Shown: positions 23,544 through 31,062, counted from the stretch's first letter. The stretch: DNA of 31,591 nucleotides from a virus (IMGVR_UViG_3300030060_006403:1-31591); one strand, 5' to 3'. The notes: generated by a model not told the origin, from the letters alone. Numbers and translations: made by a program.

Positions 23544-23628
23544 AGATCCTCCTCTTTTTGGATTTTGTTAAAAAACGGATTGAATAAAGGGCGTTAGAAT
23601 CGACTTTCTCGACAGTAGGCGATAGTTA

Positions 23629-24633
23629 CTACGCTATTATCTGAATGACATCACCTGAAGTGTGAGCCATACCTTTAATCGAAACGTCGAAAAATTGAGC
23701 AGAATTTTCACTCATTGTAAGTCCTGTTATCTTACCATAGTCAATTTTGATACCAAAAGTTGATGCAGAACTCCAAGTTCCATGATTAGACAGTTCAGTA
23801 CTCACGGTACTACCTGATTTGAAAGTTGAGTCGAGTCCACCTGTGTTGTCATCATATTTTATACTGGCATCAAGATTTATATTAATTTCAGGAACTGCTG
23901 AGATTATAGATTCAGGTTCTGCTGTTGATCCATTAAAACCTAAAAAGTTTCTAGGATTTTCTATATTCAAAGTAAGAGATGCAATAACACAGTTTGATAT
24001 ACCTGCCACCTTTCTAGTAGTGTGCATATCAGTTAAAAAATAATTATTAGCACTAAAAACAGTTGGACTGCTTGGAGCACCTTGACCGTAACTTGGAGTA
24101 GATGCTGTTTGAAAAGTTCCTGAAATAGTAACCCTGCCACTTTCTGTTCCCATATCAGCACTAATTGATAATGAAGATAAAACACAACCTTTAAAAACAA
24201 TGCTATGATCATCTCCTGCCTCTGGAGATATAAATGCAACTGTAAAAGTTTTAGTGTTTGTACTTGCACTTGCACCAATTTGTAATTCAGGTGGAGTATA
24301 ATTAAAAGCCACATCATAACTAGCAGGAGAACTACCAACTGCTGTGGTTGTTATTGCTTGTAATAAAATAGGCAGAGTTGTTTGATCTGCATATCCTGAA
24401 AAAGATATTTCCTTAATCGTATGTTTTTCTGATATGTAGGCATCTGCGACCTTGGCTGTTCTGCCATCTCCAGACCTGACATCTAAAACTTGTGTGGGTG
24501 TAATTGTAGGAAATGTAATAGCATCAATATTTAAAAGATTCATACTTGATACGATTGCAGTTCCAATTGTTGTTTCGGCTTTAATAGCCATTTTAAACTG
24601 ACTGGCAGAATATCCTGCTCCATCTAAAGCCAT
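23629..24633 (-). CDS. Major tail tube protein (334 aa)
   Basis: It sits before the chaperone frames and tape measure, where siphophages keep the tube gene. The protein is beta-rich with many Ser, Thr and Gly, has little charge and almost no Cys. Typical stretches are KEISFSGYADQTTLPILLQA near 73-92 and VTISGTFQTAS near 162. AAAGGAG lies before the ATG. A structured gap of 85 bases follows its stop. The C-terminal part (after about 240) may be an added surface domain. The role is firm from context; no fine motif is claimed. Confidence 0.8.
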   Translation of the reverse strand: MALDGAGYSASQFKMAIKAETTIGTAIVSSMNLLNIDAITFPTITPTQVLDVRSGDGRTAKVADAYISEKHTIKEISFSGYADQTTLPILLQAITTTAVGSSPASYDVAFNYTPPELQIGASASTNTKTFTVAFISPEAGDDHSIVFKGCVLSSLSISADMGTESGRVTISGTFQTASTPSYGQGAPSSPTVFSANNYFLTDMHTTRKVAGISNCVIASLTLNIENPRNFLGFNGSTAEPESIISAVPEININLDASIKYDDNTGGLDSTFKSGSTVSTELSNHGTWSSASTFGIKIDYGKITGLTMSENSAQFFDVSIKGMAHTSGDVIQIIA

Positions 24634-24806
24634 TATTCACTCTCCTTTGGTTTTGGTTGTTTGACATATTCTTGAACAAGTTCAGGTATTTCTTTTAATT
24701 CAACCACCTCTCCCTTGTTCAACTTTCTCCAATCCTCTGTATCTAATCCACTGTATGAATCCCATATTGGAATTGGTTTTTTTAAATCTTTTATTACGAC
24801 TTTCAT
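24633..24806 (-). CDS. Small protein upstream of the tail tube gene (57 aa)
   Basis: A short gene with a strong AGGAGATATTT before ATG. Its TAA overlaps the tail tube ATG as TAATG. The protein (VVIKDLKKPIPIWDSYSG, then NKGEVVELKEIPELVQEY) has no recognised family. Tight coupling to the tube gene suggests a tail assembly or virion role, or simply a translational leader. The good ribosome site and overlap make it likely a real gene. Confidence 0.7.
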   Translation of the reverse strand: MKVVIKDLKKPIPIWDSYSGLDTEDWRKLNKGEVVELKEIPELVQEYVKQPKPKESE

Positions 24807-24815
24807 AAATATCTC

Positions 24816-25328
24816 CTATTCATAGTCAGGTTCTGATGATGTACAAGAAAATGCAAAGTTGATCACATAGTTATCAGGTCTGTTTTCTTCTTGATCCGTT
24901 AATGCAGGGCTGTAATTGACATCTCCGATTATAGCATTATGATATAAATAACTGGTCAGTAGATTCCAGTAATCCTCACTTAATGAAAAACGATCTGTTA
25001 ATGTTGAAAAGATTGTTTCATCTCGCAAGGGAGATGGATTGTTTTTCATCAATCTTAACATTCTTTCAGCAATATTAGATAAATAATTACTATGTGTATT
25101 TCTTTGGAAACCTAATCGGTTCATATAAAATCTGATATTAAAATTATAGTTTCTAATAAATCCACCTGATAAAGGTTCTACATCAGAAACAGAATCAAAT
25201 AAAATATTAAAAAAAACGCTGTTTCTGTATCGGTAATCTTTTTCAAATACAACTGGCATACTGAACTCCTCCGTGATTAATTGTTGGAGTTTGTTCATGA
25301 TCTGTTTGCCTTTGTTTAAATATATCAT
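24816..25328 (-). CDS. Putative tail terminator/completion protein (170 aa)
   Basis: Position between the connector gene and the tail tube fits the tail terminator. The N-terminus (NKLQQLITEEFSMPVVFEKD, then FIRNYNFNIRFYM) is compatible with the small alpha/beta fold of terminators such as gpU-like proteins. The start overlaps the previous stop as ATGA. A later ATG at 25298 has a weaker ribosome site. Role inferred from place and size, not from a clear sequence match. Confidence 0.6.
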   Translation of the reverse strand: MIYLNKGKQIMNKLQQLITEEFSMPVVFEKDYRYRNSVFFNILFDSVSDVEPLSGGFIRNYNFNIRFYMNRLGFQRNTHSNYLSNIAERMLRLMKNNPSPLRDETIFSTLTDRFSLSEDYWNLLTSYLYHNAIIGDVNYSPALTDQEENRPDNYVINFAFSCTSSEPDYE

Positions 25329-26314
25329 CTTCTCTCGATTGTGTAGGTTTTAACTGGTGATCCACTTTCAGGTATCATTCCTGAACATTCAATCTCCCAT
25401 GTATCATTTGTGGTAAGAACCCCATAACTAAAACGAATCTCAAGTCCATGTGCAAGTTGCTGATATGCTCCTGATATAGGTTCATCACTTACCACCTCTT
25501 TAACTTGTAAGCCAGTATCATCCCCAACAAACACAGAATATTTAACAGAACTATTTGCAGAGCCTCGAGTAAGAGTACCACCATTTGTAATAATTACTTT
25601 AATAAAATCATCATCTGTTGCCAGTCCTCTTAGATCTGAAATATTTGCAGTTGTGTTCGAATTAACACTTACCCTGCGAACAATGCCTTGATTCTGTCTT
25701 GATGATTTATCATGCCACAATGAAATCTCACCTGATTTAATTAAATCTAAATATCCATTTTTTTCTTCAAGATTGTATGCAAGAGAATCTAAATAATCTG
25801 CTCGGTCTTGATCATACGGTCTCACAATGGATGCACAAGCAAGGAGTGCATTTGATTTAATTATGATGTCATCGTAATCTCTACTGGTTGAACCTTGTAT
25901 GCCGACACCTAATCTTTTATGAATAGGTTTATTGATGTATGATCTGATGAACTCAGCTGACTTTTGTAATGCTAAAGTTTTTAAATCTGAAAAGGATCTA
26001 CCACCCTCAATTGTATGATGAGTAACTGGAGTATTATCTGAACGTAAATAAACAACATCATTCGTTGAATCATAAAACCATTGACCATCTGTGTCATTTG
26101 ATTGCAAGTTTGAAAGGGATGATTGTGCAGAACCTAAAGTAATATTATCCCTGAATAATTCATCAATCGTTCCAACAGAACCTGAACGATAAACCTTACT
26201 AGAAAATGTGATCCATTCTGTGATCAATAATCTTCTATCAAATGCCTGAATATCAGGAAGATAAAATTCTAAATCCGTGCCAGTATTGGCATACACTTCA
26301 TCATATGTACTCAT
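25325..26314 (-). CDS. Head-tail connector-like structural protein (329 aa)
   Basis: The middle segment is helical (KTLALQKSAEFIRSYINKPI; NALLACASIVRPYDQDRADY, then YLDLIKSGEISLW) and resembles head-tail adaptor proteins with their small helical bundle. The flanks are beta-rich, unusual for the short adaptors, so extra domains are present. GGAG precedes ATG. It begins the neck and tail group. It could occupy the portal-to-tail interface. Confidence in structural role is good; in the exact place, moderate. Confidence 0.65.
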   Translation of the reverse strand: MSTYDEVYANTGTDLEFYLPDIQAFDRRLLITEWITFSSKVYRSGSVGTIDELFRDNITLGSAQSSLSNLQSNDTDGQWFYDSTNDVVYLRSDNTPVTHHTIEGGRSFSDLKTLALQKSAEFIRSYINKPIHKRLGVGIQGSTSRDYDDIIIKSNALLACASIVRPYDQDRADYLDSLAYNLEEKNGYLDLIKSGEISLWHDKSSRQNQGIVRRVSVNSNTTANISDLRGLATDDDFIKVIITNGGTLTRGSANSSVKYSVFVGDDTGLQVKEVVSDEPISGAYQQLAHGLEIRFSYGVLTTNDTWEIECSGMIPESGSPVKTYTIERR

Positions 26315-26481
26315 AATTCTCCAAACTCACTTCCCAGTAATTCAGGTATATCAAGATTATCAATGACCTCAAATATCCTCATCATGATCTGTCCTTTTTC
26401 TTCAGGTGTTATTTCATCAAAATATTGTAATCGTAAGACTTTCAATTGTGCTATTGCATCTCCAAGATTAAGTTGTTCCAT
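26311..26481 (-). CDS. Small helical protein between phosphoesterase and connector genes (56 aa)
   Basis: A short helical acidic protein (LGDAIAQLKVLRLQYFDEI; IMMRIFEVIDNLDIPELLG). AGAGGT precedes ATG at 26481, inside the end of the phosphoesterase gene. Its stop overlaps the connector ATG as ATGA. No family is recognised. The two overlaps and ribosome site support a real gene that is co-translated with the connector. Confidence 0.7.
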   Translation of the reverse strand: MEQLNLGDAIAQLKVLRLQYFDEITPEEKGQIMMRIFEVIDNLDIPELLGSEFGEL

Positions 26482-27190
26482 CTATTACCTCTCCATTTAA
26501 AATTGTTTTACCCTTAATTATATCCACGATATGTAAGATATAATCTCCACTTGAGAACCAGTCCACAATACCAAAGGCATGATTCCAGTTCGTTCTTCTT
26601 CCCTTAAGCCATTTATTATTTTCTGCCTCAATACTTTTTAAGCATCCTAAACTGACACCTGCAATCGTTCCGTCCACATGCGAAATCCCCATTCTTTGCA
26701 CATCATGCATGTGTCCATAAACCACATTCTTTCCGAGATTTTGAACATGTACCCTTGTATGAAAAGCTGTGCTATAATGCCCTCCATGATAAAAATAAAG
26801 TTTTCCAATTTTTAAATACTTTCCATATTCATAATATTTATAACCACGTTCTTTTAATTTGTATGCTTTATCAACCTTGTAATTTTTTAGGTATGGATGC
26901 TCTTCTACGAATTGATTTAACCAATCACAATGGTTACCCTCAATGAAATGTTTTTGATCACATCCTACTTCTTTTAATGCTTTATCAAAATCATCTAAAC
27001 CATCATTACCTGATTGAATATCTTTATCAATCTCAGGGATTATATATTCAAGAGGTGGTCGTTTTCTTCTTTTATATTTCCAATGAGAAACCGACTCGTT
27101 TTCACATAGATCACCTAAATGTATAAATATGTTAGGTTTTACTTTTTTGATTGCTTTGAGTACCACATTAACTGCACTTTGATCTTGCAA
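26468..27190 (-). CDS. Calcineurin-like metallophosphoesterase (240 aa or more)
   Basis: Metal-binding motifs are clear: HLGD (G26-D27), EGNHCDW (85-90), YHGGHYS (134-140) and GHMH (159-162). The family hydrolyses phosphoesters of nucleic acids, nucleotides or phosphoproteins with two metal ions. The first metal motif, D-x-H, is missing after the only standard start (TTG at 27190) but is encoded just upstream, in frame, as CCDTHYP (codons at 27208-27191). No ATG, GTG or TTG precedes it before the TAA of the previous gene at 27239-27241. An AAGGA lies 10 bases before an ATC at 27232, so a rare start or read-through is possible. It lies among virion genes, which is unusual for a nucleotide enzyme; substrate unknown. 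Confidence 0.85.
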   Translation of the reverse strand: MQDQSAVNVVLKAIKKVKPNIFIHLGDLCENESVSHWKYKRRKRPPLEYIIPEIDKDIQSGNDGLDDFDKALKEVGCDQKHFIEGNHCDWLNQFVEEHPYLKNYKVDKAYKLKERGYKYYEYGKYLKIGKLYFYHGGHYSTAFHTRVHVQNLGKNVVYGHMHDVQRMGISHVDGTIAGVSLGCLKSIEAENNKWLKGRRTNWNHAFGIVDWFSSGDYILHIVDIIKGKTILNGEVIDGTT

Positions 27191-27238
27191 TGGATAATGG
27201 GTATCACAGCAGACTATGGCTCGTCTGTGGATAAAGGG

Positions 27239-27763
27239 TTAGTCCTTTTGTATAGTTACTTTCATTCTGAGAACGCTTGTTGAACTTGCAACAAAGTTTC
27301 CACCACTTCTGTTGATGGCTGTTGCAAAAATACTGGTACTGCCACTTGCACTTTGGATGCCTAGATCTATGCCAGTTTTACTTGCTAAACTTGAATCTGT
27401 TAAATTGGTGTAATCTCCTGATGCAATCTTTACAACACCAAGCATATTGACCAATGCTGAATCTAAATCTGCTACATCTTCTCCAATAGATTTACCCTCA
27501 TCTTGTGCTAGTGATGTATTTACTGAACTGAATACAATATCCATTGCAGGTGAAGTTGTTGTTTGATCTAAAATCGTAATTGATTTAATTAATCCTGAGC
27601 CACCATTTTCTGAGGTTGCAAAAGGTATCTCTATTGCTAAAGAAAAAAGTTTATTATCTCCAATGGTTTCTGCATCAGTTGTTAGTGTTACTGATATAAC
27701 ATCCAAATCTTGTTTGTTCAATCTTTCGGATGTCGAAAATTTATCTATTTCTGTTTGTGCCAT
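27239..27763 (-). CDS. Virion structural/decoration-like protein (174 aa)
   Basis: A beta-rich protein with the features ISVTLTTDAETIGDNKLFSL near 24, GLIKSITILDQ near 57, MDIVFSSVNTSLAQDEG near 74, and GSTSIFATAINRSGG near 140. This pattern is common in hypothetical structural proteins of marine phages. No enzymatic motif is present. It has AGGAG seven bases before ATG. It could decorate the capsid or tail. It is in the same frame as the phosphoesterase behind it, separated by a single TAA. Confidence 0.65.
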   Translation of the reverse strand: MAQTEIDKFSTSERLNKQDLDVISVTLTTDAETIGDNKLFSLAIEIPFATSENGGSGLIKSITILDQTTTSPAMDIVFSSVNTSLAQDEGKSIGEDVADLDSALVNMLGVVKIASGDYTNLTDSSLASKTGIDLGIQSASGSTSIFATAINRSGGNFVASSTSVLRMKVTIQKD

Positions 27764-27782
27764 TACTATCTCCTAATAAGTA

Positions 27783-28268
27783 TTAATGTGAAACTGCTCG
27801 TCTGTACCATCCGAACCAGTATTTTTTTAAGGTAGGTTTACGATTAACTAGGTCAGCATAATATTTAACTCTGAATGATTTCAATCTTTCAGGTTCAACA
27901 AACTCTGATGCCTTTGCAGTCATCTTACCAAGTTTTCCATCAACAGTTATCTGTTGTTTATTTTTATTATTACAAGTTTCCTGAAGAATCTTTGTGGCTC
28001 TTGACCTACCCATATTAACTGTCATGTCAAAATAAATCTGTCTTAATTTTTTAGGTAAAAAAACCACACCAGTTTTGATCCAGTAATCGTCATAATAAAT
28101 TTTGATCGCTTGTTTCCTAGAAAGATTTTTTATGTCCACATTGGGATAAGCACGTTTACTGATTCCAAATTTAGTCTCACCTCCTGGATCTTGTGGATCA
28201 TTTACATATCCACCCTCATGATTTAAAACTTGGATCACTCCGTCTTTAAATTCTTCAGGATAACTCAT
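27783..28268 (-). CDS. Endolysin, GH108 muramidase-like (161 aa)
   Basis: The N-terminal motif NHEGGYVNDPQDPGGETKFG holds the family's catalytic Glu (E18) and the DPGG-T-GIS pattern of glycoside hydrolase 108 muramidases, which cut the sugar backbone of peptidoglycan. The C-terminal half (YFDMTVNMGRSRATKILQ, then TVDGKLGKMT) fits the usual peptidoglycan-binding part. There is no signal peptide, so release needs a holin; several small membrane proteins upstream are candidates. A loosely spaced AGGAA precedes ATG. Confidence 0.9.
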   Translation of the reverse strand: MSYPEEFKDGVIQVLNHEGGYVNDPQDPGGETKFGISKRAYPNVDIKNLSRKQAIKIYYDDYWIKTGVVFLPKKLRQIYFDMTVNMGRSRATKILQETCNNKNKQQITVDGKLGKMTAKASEFVEPERLKSFRVKYYADLVNRKPTLKKYWFGWYRRAVSH

Positions 28269-28290
28269 TAATAAGGTTTCCTACGTTTTC

Positions 28291-28374
28291 TCATCTTCGT
28301 CTACCTATTTTCTTTTTCTTTTTTTTCATTCCAACTTTTGCTTTTTTCTTTTTTTTACCTGTGTGATATGGCAT
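28291..28374 (-). CDS. Very small Lys-rich protein (27 aa)
   Basis: A 27-residue protein, more than half Lys or Arg: MPYHTGKKKKKAKVGMKKKK and onward. Its ATG overlaps the previous stop as TAATG, so it can be made by coupling. Similar tiny MPYH-starting, Lys-rich proteins are known from marine phage genomes, as far as I recall. It may neutralise DNA or RNA, but this is speculation. Too small for most gene callers. Confidence 0.55.
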   Translation of the reverse strand: MPYHTGKKKKKAKVGMKKKKKKIGRRR

Positions 28375-28550
28375 TATTTACCAACCTTTCTCTGTGCTGA
28401 TGTATGAGACTGAGTGAATGTTCTACCTCTTCTCATTGCTTTGACCATCTCCCTTAAATGTTTTGCTGTATGATGTCTAGCATGTCGCCTCATGGCTGTT
28501 ACTTGCCTTTTGGTAAGTCCAGTTAATTCTACACCTTTTACTTTAGGCAT
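28374..28550 (-). CDS. Small basic protein (58 aa)
   Basis: A His/Arg/Lys-rich helical protein (KRQVTAMRRHARHHTAKHL, EMVKAMRRGRTFTQSH) with no recognised family. It overlaps the previous gene by eight bases and couples to the 27-residue gene by TAATG. Strong positive charge and lack of membrane segments suggest nucleic acid binding. It belongs to a run of basic small proteins between the endolysin and the fibre. Confidence 0.65.
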   Translation of the reverse strand: MPKVKGVELTGLTKRQVTAMRRHARHHTAKHLREMVKAMRRGRTFTQSHTSAQRKVGK

Positions 28551-28722
28551 TAAGCACTTTCCTCAAAACATCTTTAACAACCTGCCATACAGCACGAGCA
28601 ATTTTTTCTTCTGATTTTTCGTTAATGAATGGGATGTCAATGGATTTATTTAATCCGTTGATTACTTTATCTTCAACCTCATCATTTGTTAAGTGATCTA
28701 ATATGATTTTATTTATACTCAT
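28543..28722 (-). CDS. Small hypothetical helical protein (59 aa)
   Basis: Mixed charge, with segments ILDHLTNDEVEDKVINGLNK and EEKIARAVWQVVKDVLRKVL that read as amphipathic helices. No family or membrane segment is seen. The gene begins just after the membrane-anchored gene and overlaps the next by eight bases. The frame is open and coupled, so it is probably real. Confidence 0.6.
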   Translation of the reverse strand: MSINKIILDHLTNDEVEDKVINGLNKSIDIPFINEKSEEKIARAVWQVVKDVLRKVLNA

Positions 28723-28726
28723 TTAT

Positions 28727-28939
28727 TTACCTCATTATGTTAATAATCCAAGAAATACTGCTACCAAAAAGAACAACAACAATCGCAAAAAACCCTTTGA
28801 ACCACGATATCTGTTTCTCAATCGTGCCTTGCCTATGTTGGATGTTTCTAAGATTTTCCTTAATCCATCCGACATCTGATTTTACATAAGTCAAATCAGA
28901 ACGAACTGACTCTCTCCATTCATTCAGGTCTCTGCTCAT
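28727..28939 (-). CDS. Small membrane-anchored protein, holin/XhlA-like candidate (70 aa)
   Basis: The first 45 residues are a charged helix (YVKSDVGWIKENLRNIQHRQ) and a single membrane span lies near the C-terminus (FFAIVVVLFGSSISWIINIM), the layout of XhlA-type lysis accessory proteins. GAGG lies six bases before the ATG at 28939; an earlier ATG at 28954 lacks a ribosome site. It lies close to the endolysin. A role in lysis is plausible. It overlaps the small acidic gene in another frame by 20 bases. Confidence 0.6.
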   Translation of the reverse strand: MSRDLNEWRESVRSDLTYVKSDVGWIKENLRNIQHRQGTIEKQISWFKGFFAIVVVLFGSSISWIINIMR

Positions 28940-29057
28940 CTTCTCCCTCGTCATTTACAAATTCAAAAACAATTCCATCAGGAATATTATATTCTGTTTT
29001 TTCTGTTTGTGTTGTATCATCCACCAGATTTTCTCCTTTGTTTACTGCCTCTGCCAT
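28920..29057 (-). CDS. Small acidic protein (45 aa)
   Basis: A short frame beginning MAEAVNKGENLVDDTTQTEK and ending in an acidic FVNDEGEDEQRPE. It overlaps both flanking genes (41 bases with the upstream one, 20 with the downstream one). A short AGG lies near the ATG. No family is recognised. Composition is that of a real soluble acidic peptide, but coding status is uncertain because of the long overlaps. Confidence 0.5.
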   Translation of the reverse strand: MAEAVNKGENLVDDTTQTEKTEYNIPDGIVFEFVNDEGEDEQRPE

Positions 29058-29319
29058 TACCTAGTTTTGATTCGATATAATTAAGATGATTAGTTGTTTC
29101 ATCATCTAAATGACTAATGGATTTCATTAGTTCTGTTATATCTTCATTGATGGAATCTTTTAAGGCGTTTTTTGAATCGATTAGTTTGATGATGATCTGA
29201 TGAAGATCATCTATCTTTTTGTTTAGTTCTCCAGTCATCCATCTGAATACTCCAAATAGAAGTACAGCAGATAAACCTGCGAAACCTAACTCTGCAAAAT
29301 TACTGGGATCTATCGGCAC
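29017..29319 (-). CDS. Holin-like membrane protein (100 aa)
   Basis: An N-terminal membrane span (FAGLSAVLLFGVFRWM, about 13-28) is followed by a long helical charged region (NKKIDDLHQIIIKLIDSKNA onward) and a basic end (RGSKQRRKSGG). This is the layout of BhlA/UviB-type bacteriocin and phage holin-like proteins. GTG start with AAAAGGA upstream. It is one of the holin candidates for the endolysin. The other is the small C-terminally anchored protein. Which one forms the pore cannot be told. Confidence 0.6.
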   Translation of the reverse strand: MPIDPSNFAELGFAGLSAVLLFGVFRWMTGELNKKIDDLHQIIIKLIDSKNALKDSINEDITELMKSISHLDDETTNHLNYIESKLGNGRGSKQRRKSGG

Positions 29320-29530
29320 TGTCCTTTTCCTTGTTCAACGATCCATTGAGTAGATTTATAAAGTGATTCATACCTACCTCTAGTTGTTGAAGATTAAATT
29401 TTGATGATTCTATTTTTCTGTTTAGATCTGTAATATGTGCCAGATATGTTTTTTCATTAGCATCCATATTATCGATTTTATATTCTTTGTCATTGAGTGT
29501 TATTGTGTTTTCTTTTTTTGTTTTACTCAT
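29300..29530 (-). CDS. Conserved small phage protein, DUF6447-like (76 aa)
   Basis: The segment NTITLNDKEYKIDNMDANEK followed by a helical, coiled region (LNRKIESSKFNLQQLEVGMN) resembles the small 'TITLNDKEYK' phage proteins of the DUF6447 kind. Function unknown. GGAGG lies just before the ATG at 29530; an in-frame ATG at 29548 overlaps the previous gene. It overlaps the holin-like gene by 20 bases. Confidence 0.6.
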   Translation of the reverse strand: MSKTKKENTITLNDKEYKIDNMDANEKTYLAHITDLNRKIESSKFNLQQLEVGMNHFINLLNGSLNKEKDSADRSQ

Positions 29531-29541
29531 TTGTCCTCCAT

Positions 29542-29829
29542 TTACCATTTTACTTTATTAGCCCACCATGCTCCTGACATCTTACCTTTTCTGATGTTTT
29601 TAGCATGTCTTTTACGAAAGTTTCTCCGTAGTGTATCAAATTTTTTACCTTTTTTATCGGTTGCACCAGTCACTCCCTGCTGACCAAAACGAATTAATTT
29701 AACTTTGTGTCCCACCTCTGCAACAACTGCGTGAGATTTTGTTTTATGTTGAGGAGTTCTTTTTGCTTGATTTGTTTTTCTAAATCCAAATCGTTTTAAT
29801 AATTGTTTTTTTCTTTGTAGATGTGGCAC
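29542..29829 (-). CDS. Conserved basic phage protein with RFGQQG motif (95 aa)
   Basis: Strongly basic. It has VGHKVKLIRFGQQGVTGATD near 39-58 and RRNFRKRHAKNIRKGKMSGA followed by WWANKVKW. This RFGQQG ... RHAKNI.KGKMSA.WW pattern occurs in many phage hypothetical proteins, as far as I recall. No enzyme function is known. The start is GTG, overlapping the previous stop as TAGTG. It is the middle of three conserved basic genes and may bind nucleic acid in the head or cell. Confidence 0.65.
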   Translation of the reverse strand: MPHLQRKKQLLKRFGFRKTNQAKRTPQHKTKSHAVVAEVGHKVKLIRFGQQGVTGATDKKGKKFDTLRRNFRKRHAKNIRKGKMSGAWWANKVKW

Positions 29830-30014
29830 TATCCAAACACTCTTTTTAACAATGATTTAGGTATTCTTTTACCTGCTTTATACAATCGTTGCATCCTTGT
29901 TATATCTCTACCTCTTTGAGTTCTTTGAGCACCTTTTGTTCCTGATAAATATTTCTTAGGAACAGATTTGTAAACCTTATCTTTAGCCACTCGCCTTTGC
30001 TTTTTTCTTCTCAT
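29829..30014 (-). CDS. Conserved basic phage protein with PKKYLSG motif (61 aa)
   Basis: Very basic, with KVYKSVPKKYLSGTKG and RTQRGRDITRMQRLYKAGKR. A 'VPKKYLSG ... R..EI.R....Y..GK.IP' pattern is familiar from small phage proteins often found beside the RFGQQG protein. Function unknown. It is coupled to its neighbours by ATGA and TAGTG overlaps. Confidence 0.6.
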   Translation of the reverse strand: MRRKKQRRVAKDKVYKSVPKKYLSGTKGAQRTQRGRDITRMQRLYKAGKRIPKSLLKRVFG

Positions 30015-30268
30015 CTTTTTTTACGTCTTTTTCTTTCTGCCCTTGCAAGAACTGGATCATGTTTTATTGCTTTTCTACCCTTAACAATTTTTACAAATGA
30101 GTTCACTCTAGCCATCGCCCATCCAGAGCTGGAAATTCCTTTCCTCACACCTGATCCTAGACTCGCACCGAGTCCACGTCGATAAACCTTTGTAAGTGAA
30201 CTTGGTCTGATCTTATTTTTTTTAGCAATCGTTCTTAATCTTTTTCTAATTGATGCACTTATTGCCAT
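30011..30268 (-). CDS. Conserved basic phage protein, DUF5824-like (85 aa)
   Basis: The segment KVYRRGLGASLGSGVRKGIS followed by SGWAMARVNSFVKIVKGRKA fits the small DUF5824 group ('vyrrG ... WAMARVNSF') found widely in phages. The function is unknown. The C-terminus is a run of Arg and Lys. The start couples as TAATG to the membrane protein gene ahead. Together with the next two genes it makes a conserved trio. Confidence 0.7.
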   Translation of the reverse strand: MAISASIRKRLRTIAKKNKIRPSSLTKVYRRGLGASLGSGVRKGISSSGWAMARVNSFVKIVKGRKAIKHDPVLARAERKRRKKR

Positions 30269-30594
30269 TATTTATCACCTATCATTGTGTTTAAATCATA
30301 TACTTTGTCTTGAAGTTTTATTATTTCTGATTCGTGTTGTGCAACCATTGTTTCTAAAAATCTAATTGAAGTATTTTGAATATGGTCTGAGCTAATGGGA
30401 GCATCTTGGTTAGCCAACATATCTGATTGAATTTTCTCTATGTGCATTGAATTGTTTGATGCAGAAGTTTCCAAAAAACTAATTCTTGAATCCAACTGGC
30501 TGTAACCCCAAACACCTAAAACGATTGCTGACAAAACTTGAATTAAAAAACTAAGTGAAAAACTTACTCCACTAGACTCTTGAATCTTTGCCAT
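30268..30594 (-). CDS. Small membrane protein with coiled coil (108 aa)
   Basis: One membrane span near residues 17-36 (LIQVLSAIVLGVWGYSQLDS) is followed by coiled-coil helices (RISFLETSASNNSMHIEKIQ; VAQHESEIIKLQDKVYDL). The ATG at 30594 couples to the previous TAA as TAATG; an upstream ATG at 30609 is inside that gene. Similar one-span, coiled-coil proteins are frequent in marine phages. A lysis accessory or virion role is possible. Confidence 0.65.
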   Translation of the reverse strand: MAKIQESSGVSFSLSFLIQVLSAIVLGVWGYSQLDSRISFLETSASNNSMHIEKIQSDMLANQDAPISSDHIQNTSIRFLETMVAQHESEIIKLQDKVYDLNTMIGDK

Positions 30595-30833
30595 TAGTAC
30601 AATATCCAATCACTTGCAACATCATTCCAATCTTTATACTTAGTTCTGTTTGTATCTTTTTTTACAATTTCAAACTCTTCATGGTTATAACACCAAAGCA
30701 TTGTAGAGTCTTCATTAAAGTGTAATATTCTATTGTAAAAATGTTTTTTGCCATGTTGGTCTTGTATATCCATACTACCTGATCCTGTACAATTCAAAAA
30801 AAGAATCAATGGTATAGTTATTTTTTTTAACAT
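30594..30833 (-). CDS. Small exported or lipoprotein-like protein (79 aa)
   Basis: The N-terminus (MLKKITIPLILFLNCTGSGS) looks like a signal peptide with a Cys in a lipobox-like place, although the residue before Cys is Asn, not the usual Gly, Ala or Ser. The remaining part is soluble and charged (HFYNRILHFNEDSTMLWCYN). A TTG three codons ahead is a possible start. It could be an outer-membrane spanin-like or exclusion lipoprotein. Call is weak. Confidence 0.5.
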   Translation of the reverse strand: MLKKITIPLILFLNCTGSGSMDIQDQHGKKHFYNRILHFNEDSTMLWCYNHEEFEIVKKDTNRTKYKDWNDVASDWILY

Positions 30834-30834
30834 C

Positions 30835-31062
30835 TCAACCAAGATTATTCTCTTTGCAATATTGTTCTAAATCAGCAGTTGCACATCCATCAGGATAAGG
30901 AAATCTGTTTTTGATCTCTGCCTTTTTATTGAGCCATACAGACTTTTCTATTTCCTCTGCCATATATTGTGCCAATAAAGGATCAGATTCTTTTTTGTGA
31001 GCATGAATCCTTTGACTCCTTGCAGTTATATAATCATTGGCATCTTGTCTAGTTATTGCCAT
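30835..31062 (-). CDS. Small hypothetical protein after the fibre gene (75 aa)
   Basis: A helical, charged protein (RIHAHKKESDPLLAQYMAEE; VWLNKKAEIKNRFPYPDG) ending in a Cys-containing helix. No family is recognised. AGGAG lies seven bases before ATG. It directly follows the fibre gene and its first 18 codons are repeated at the left window edge. It might be a fibre chaperone by position, as such genes often follow fibre genes, but nothing in the sequence shows it. Confidence 0.65.
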   Translation of the reverse strand: MAITRQDANDYITARSQRIHAHKKESDPLLAQYMAEEIEKSVWLNKKAEIKNRFPYPDGCATADLEQYCKENNLG

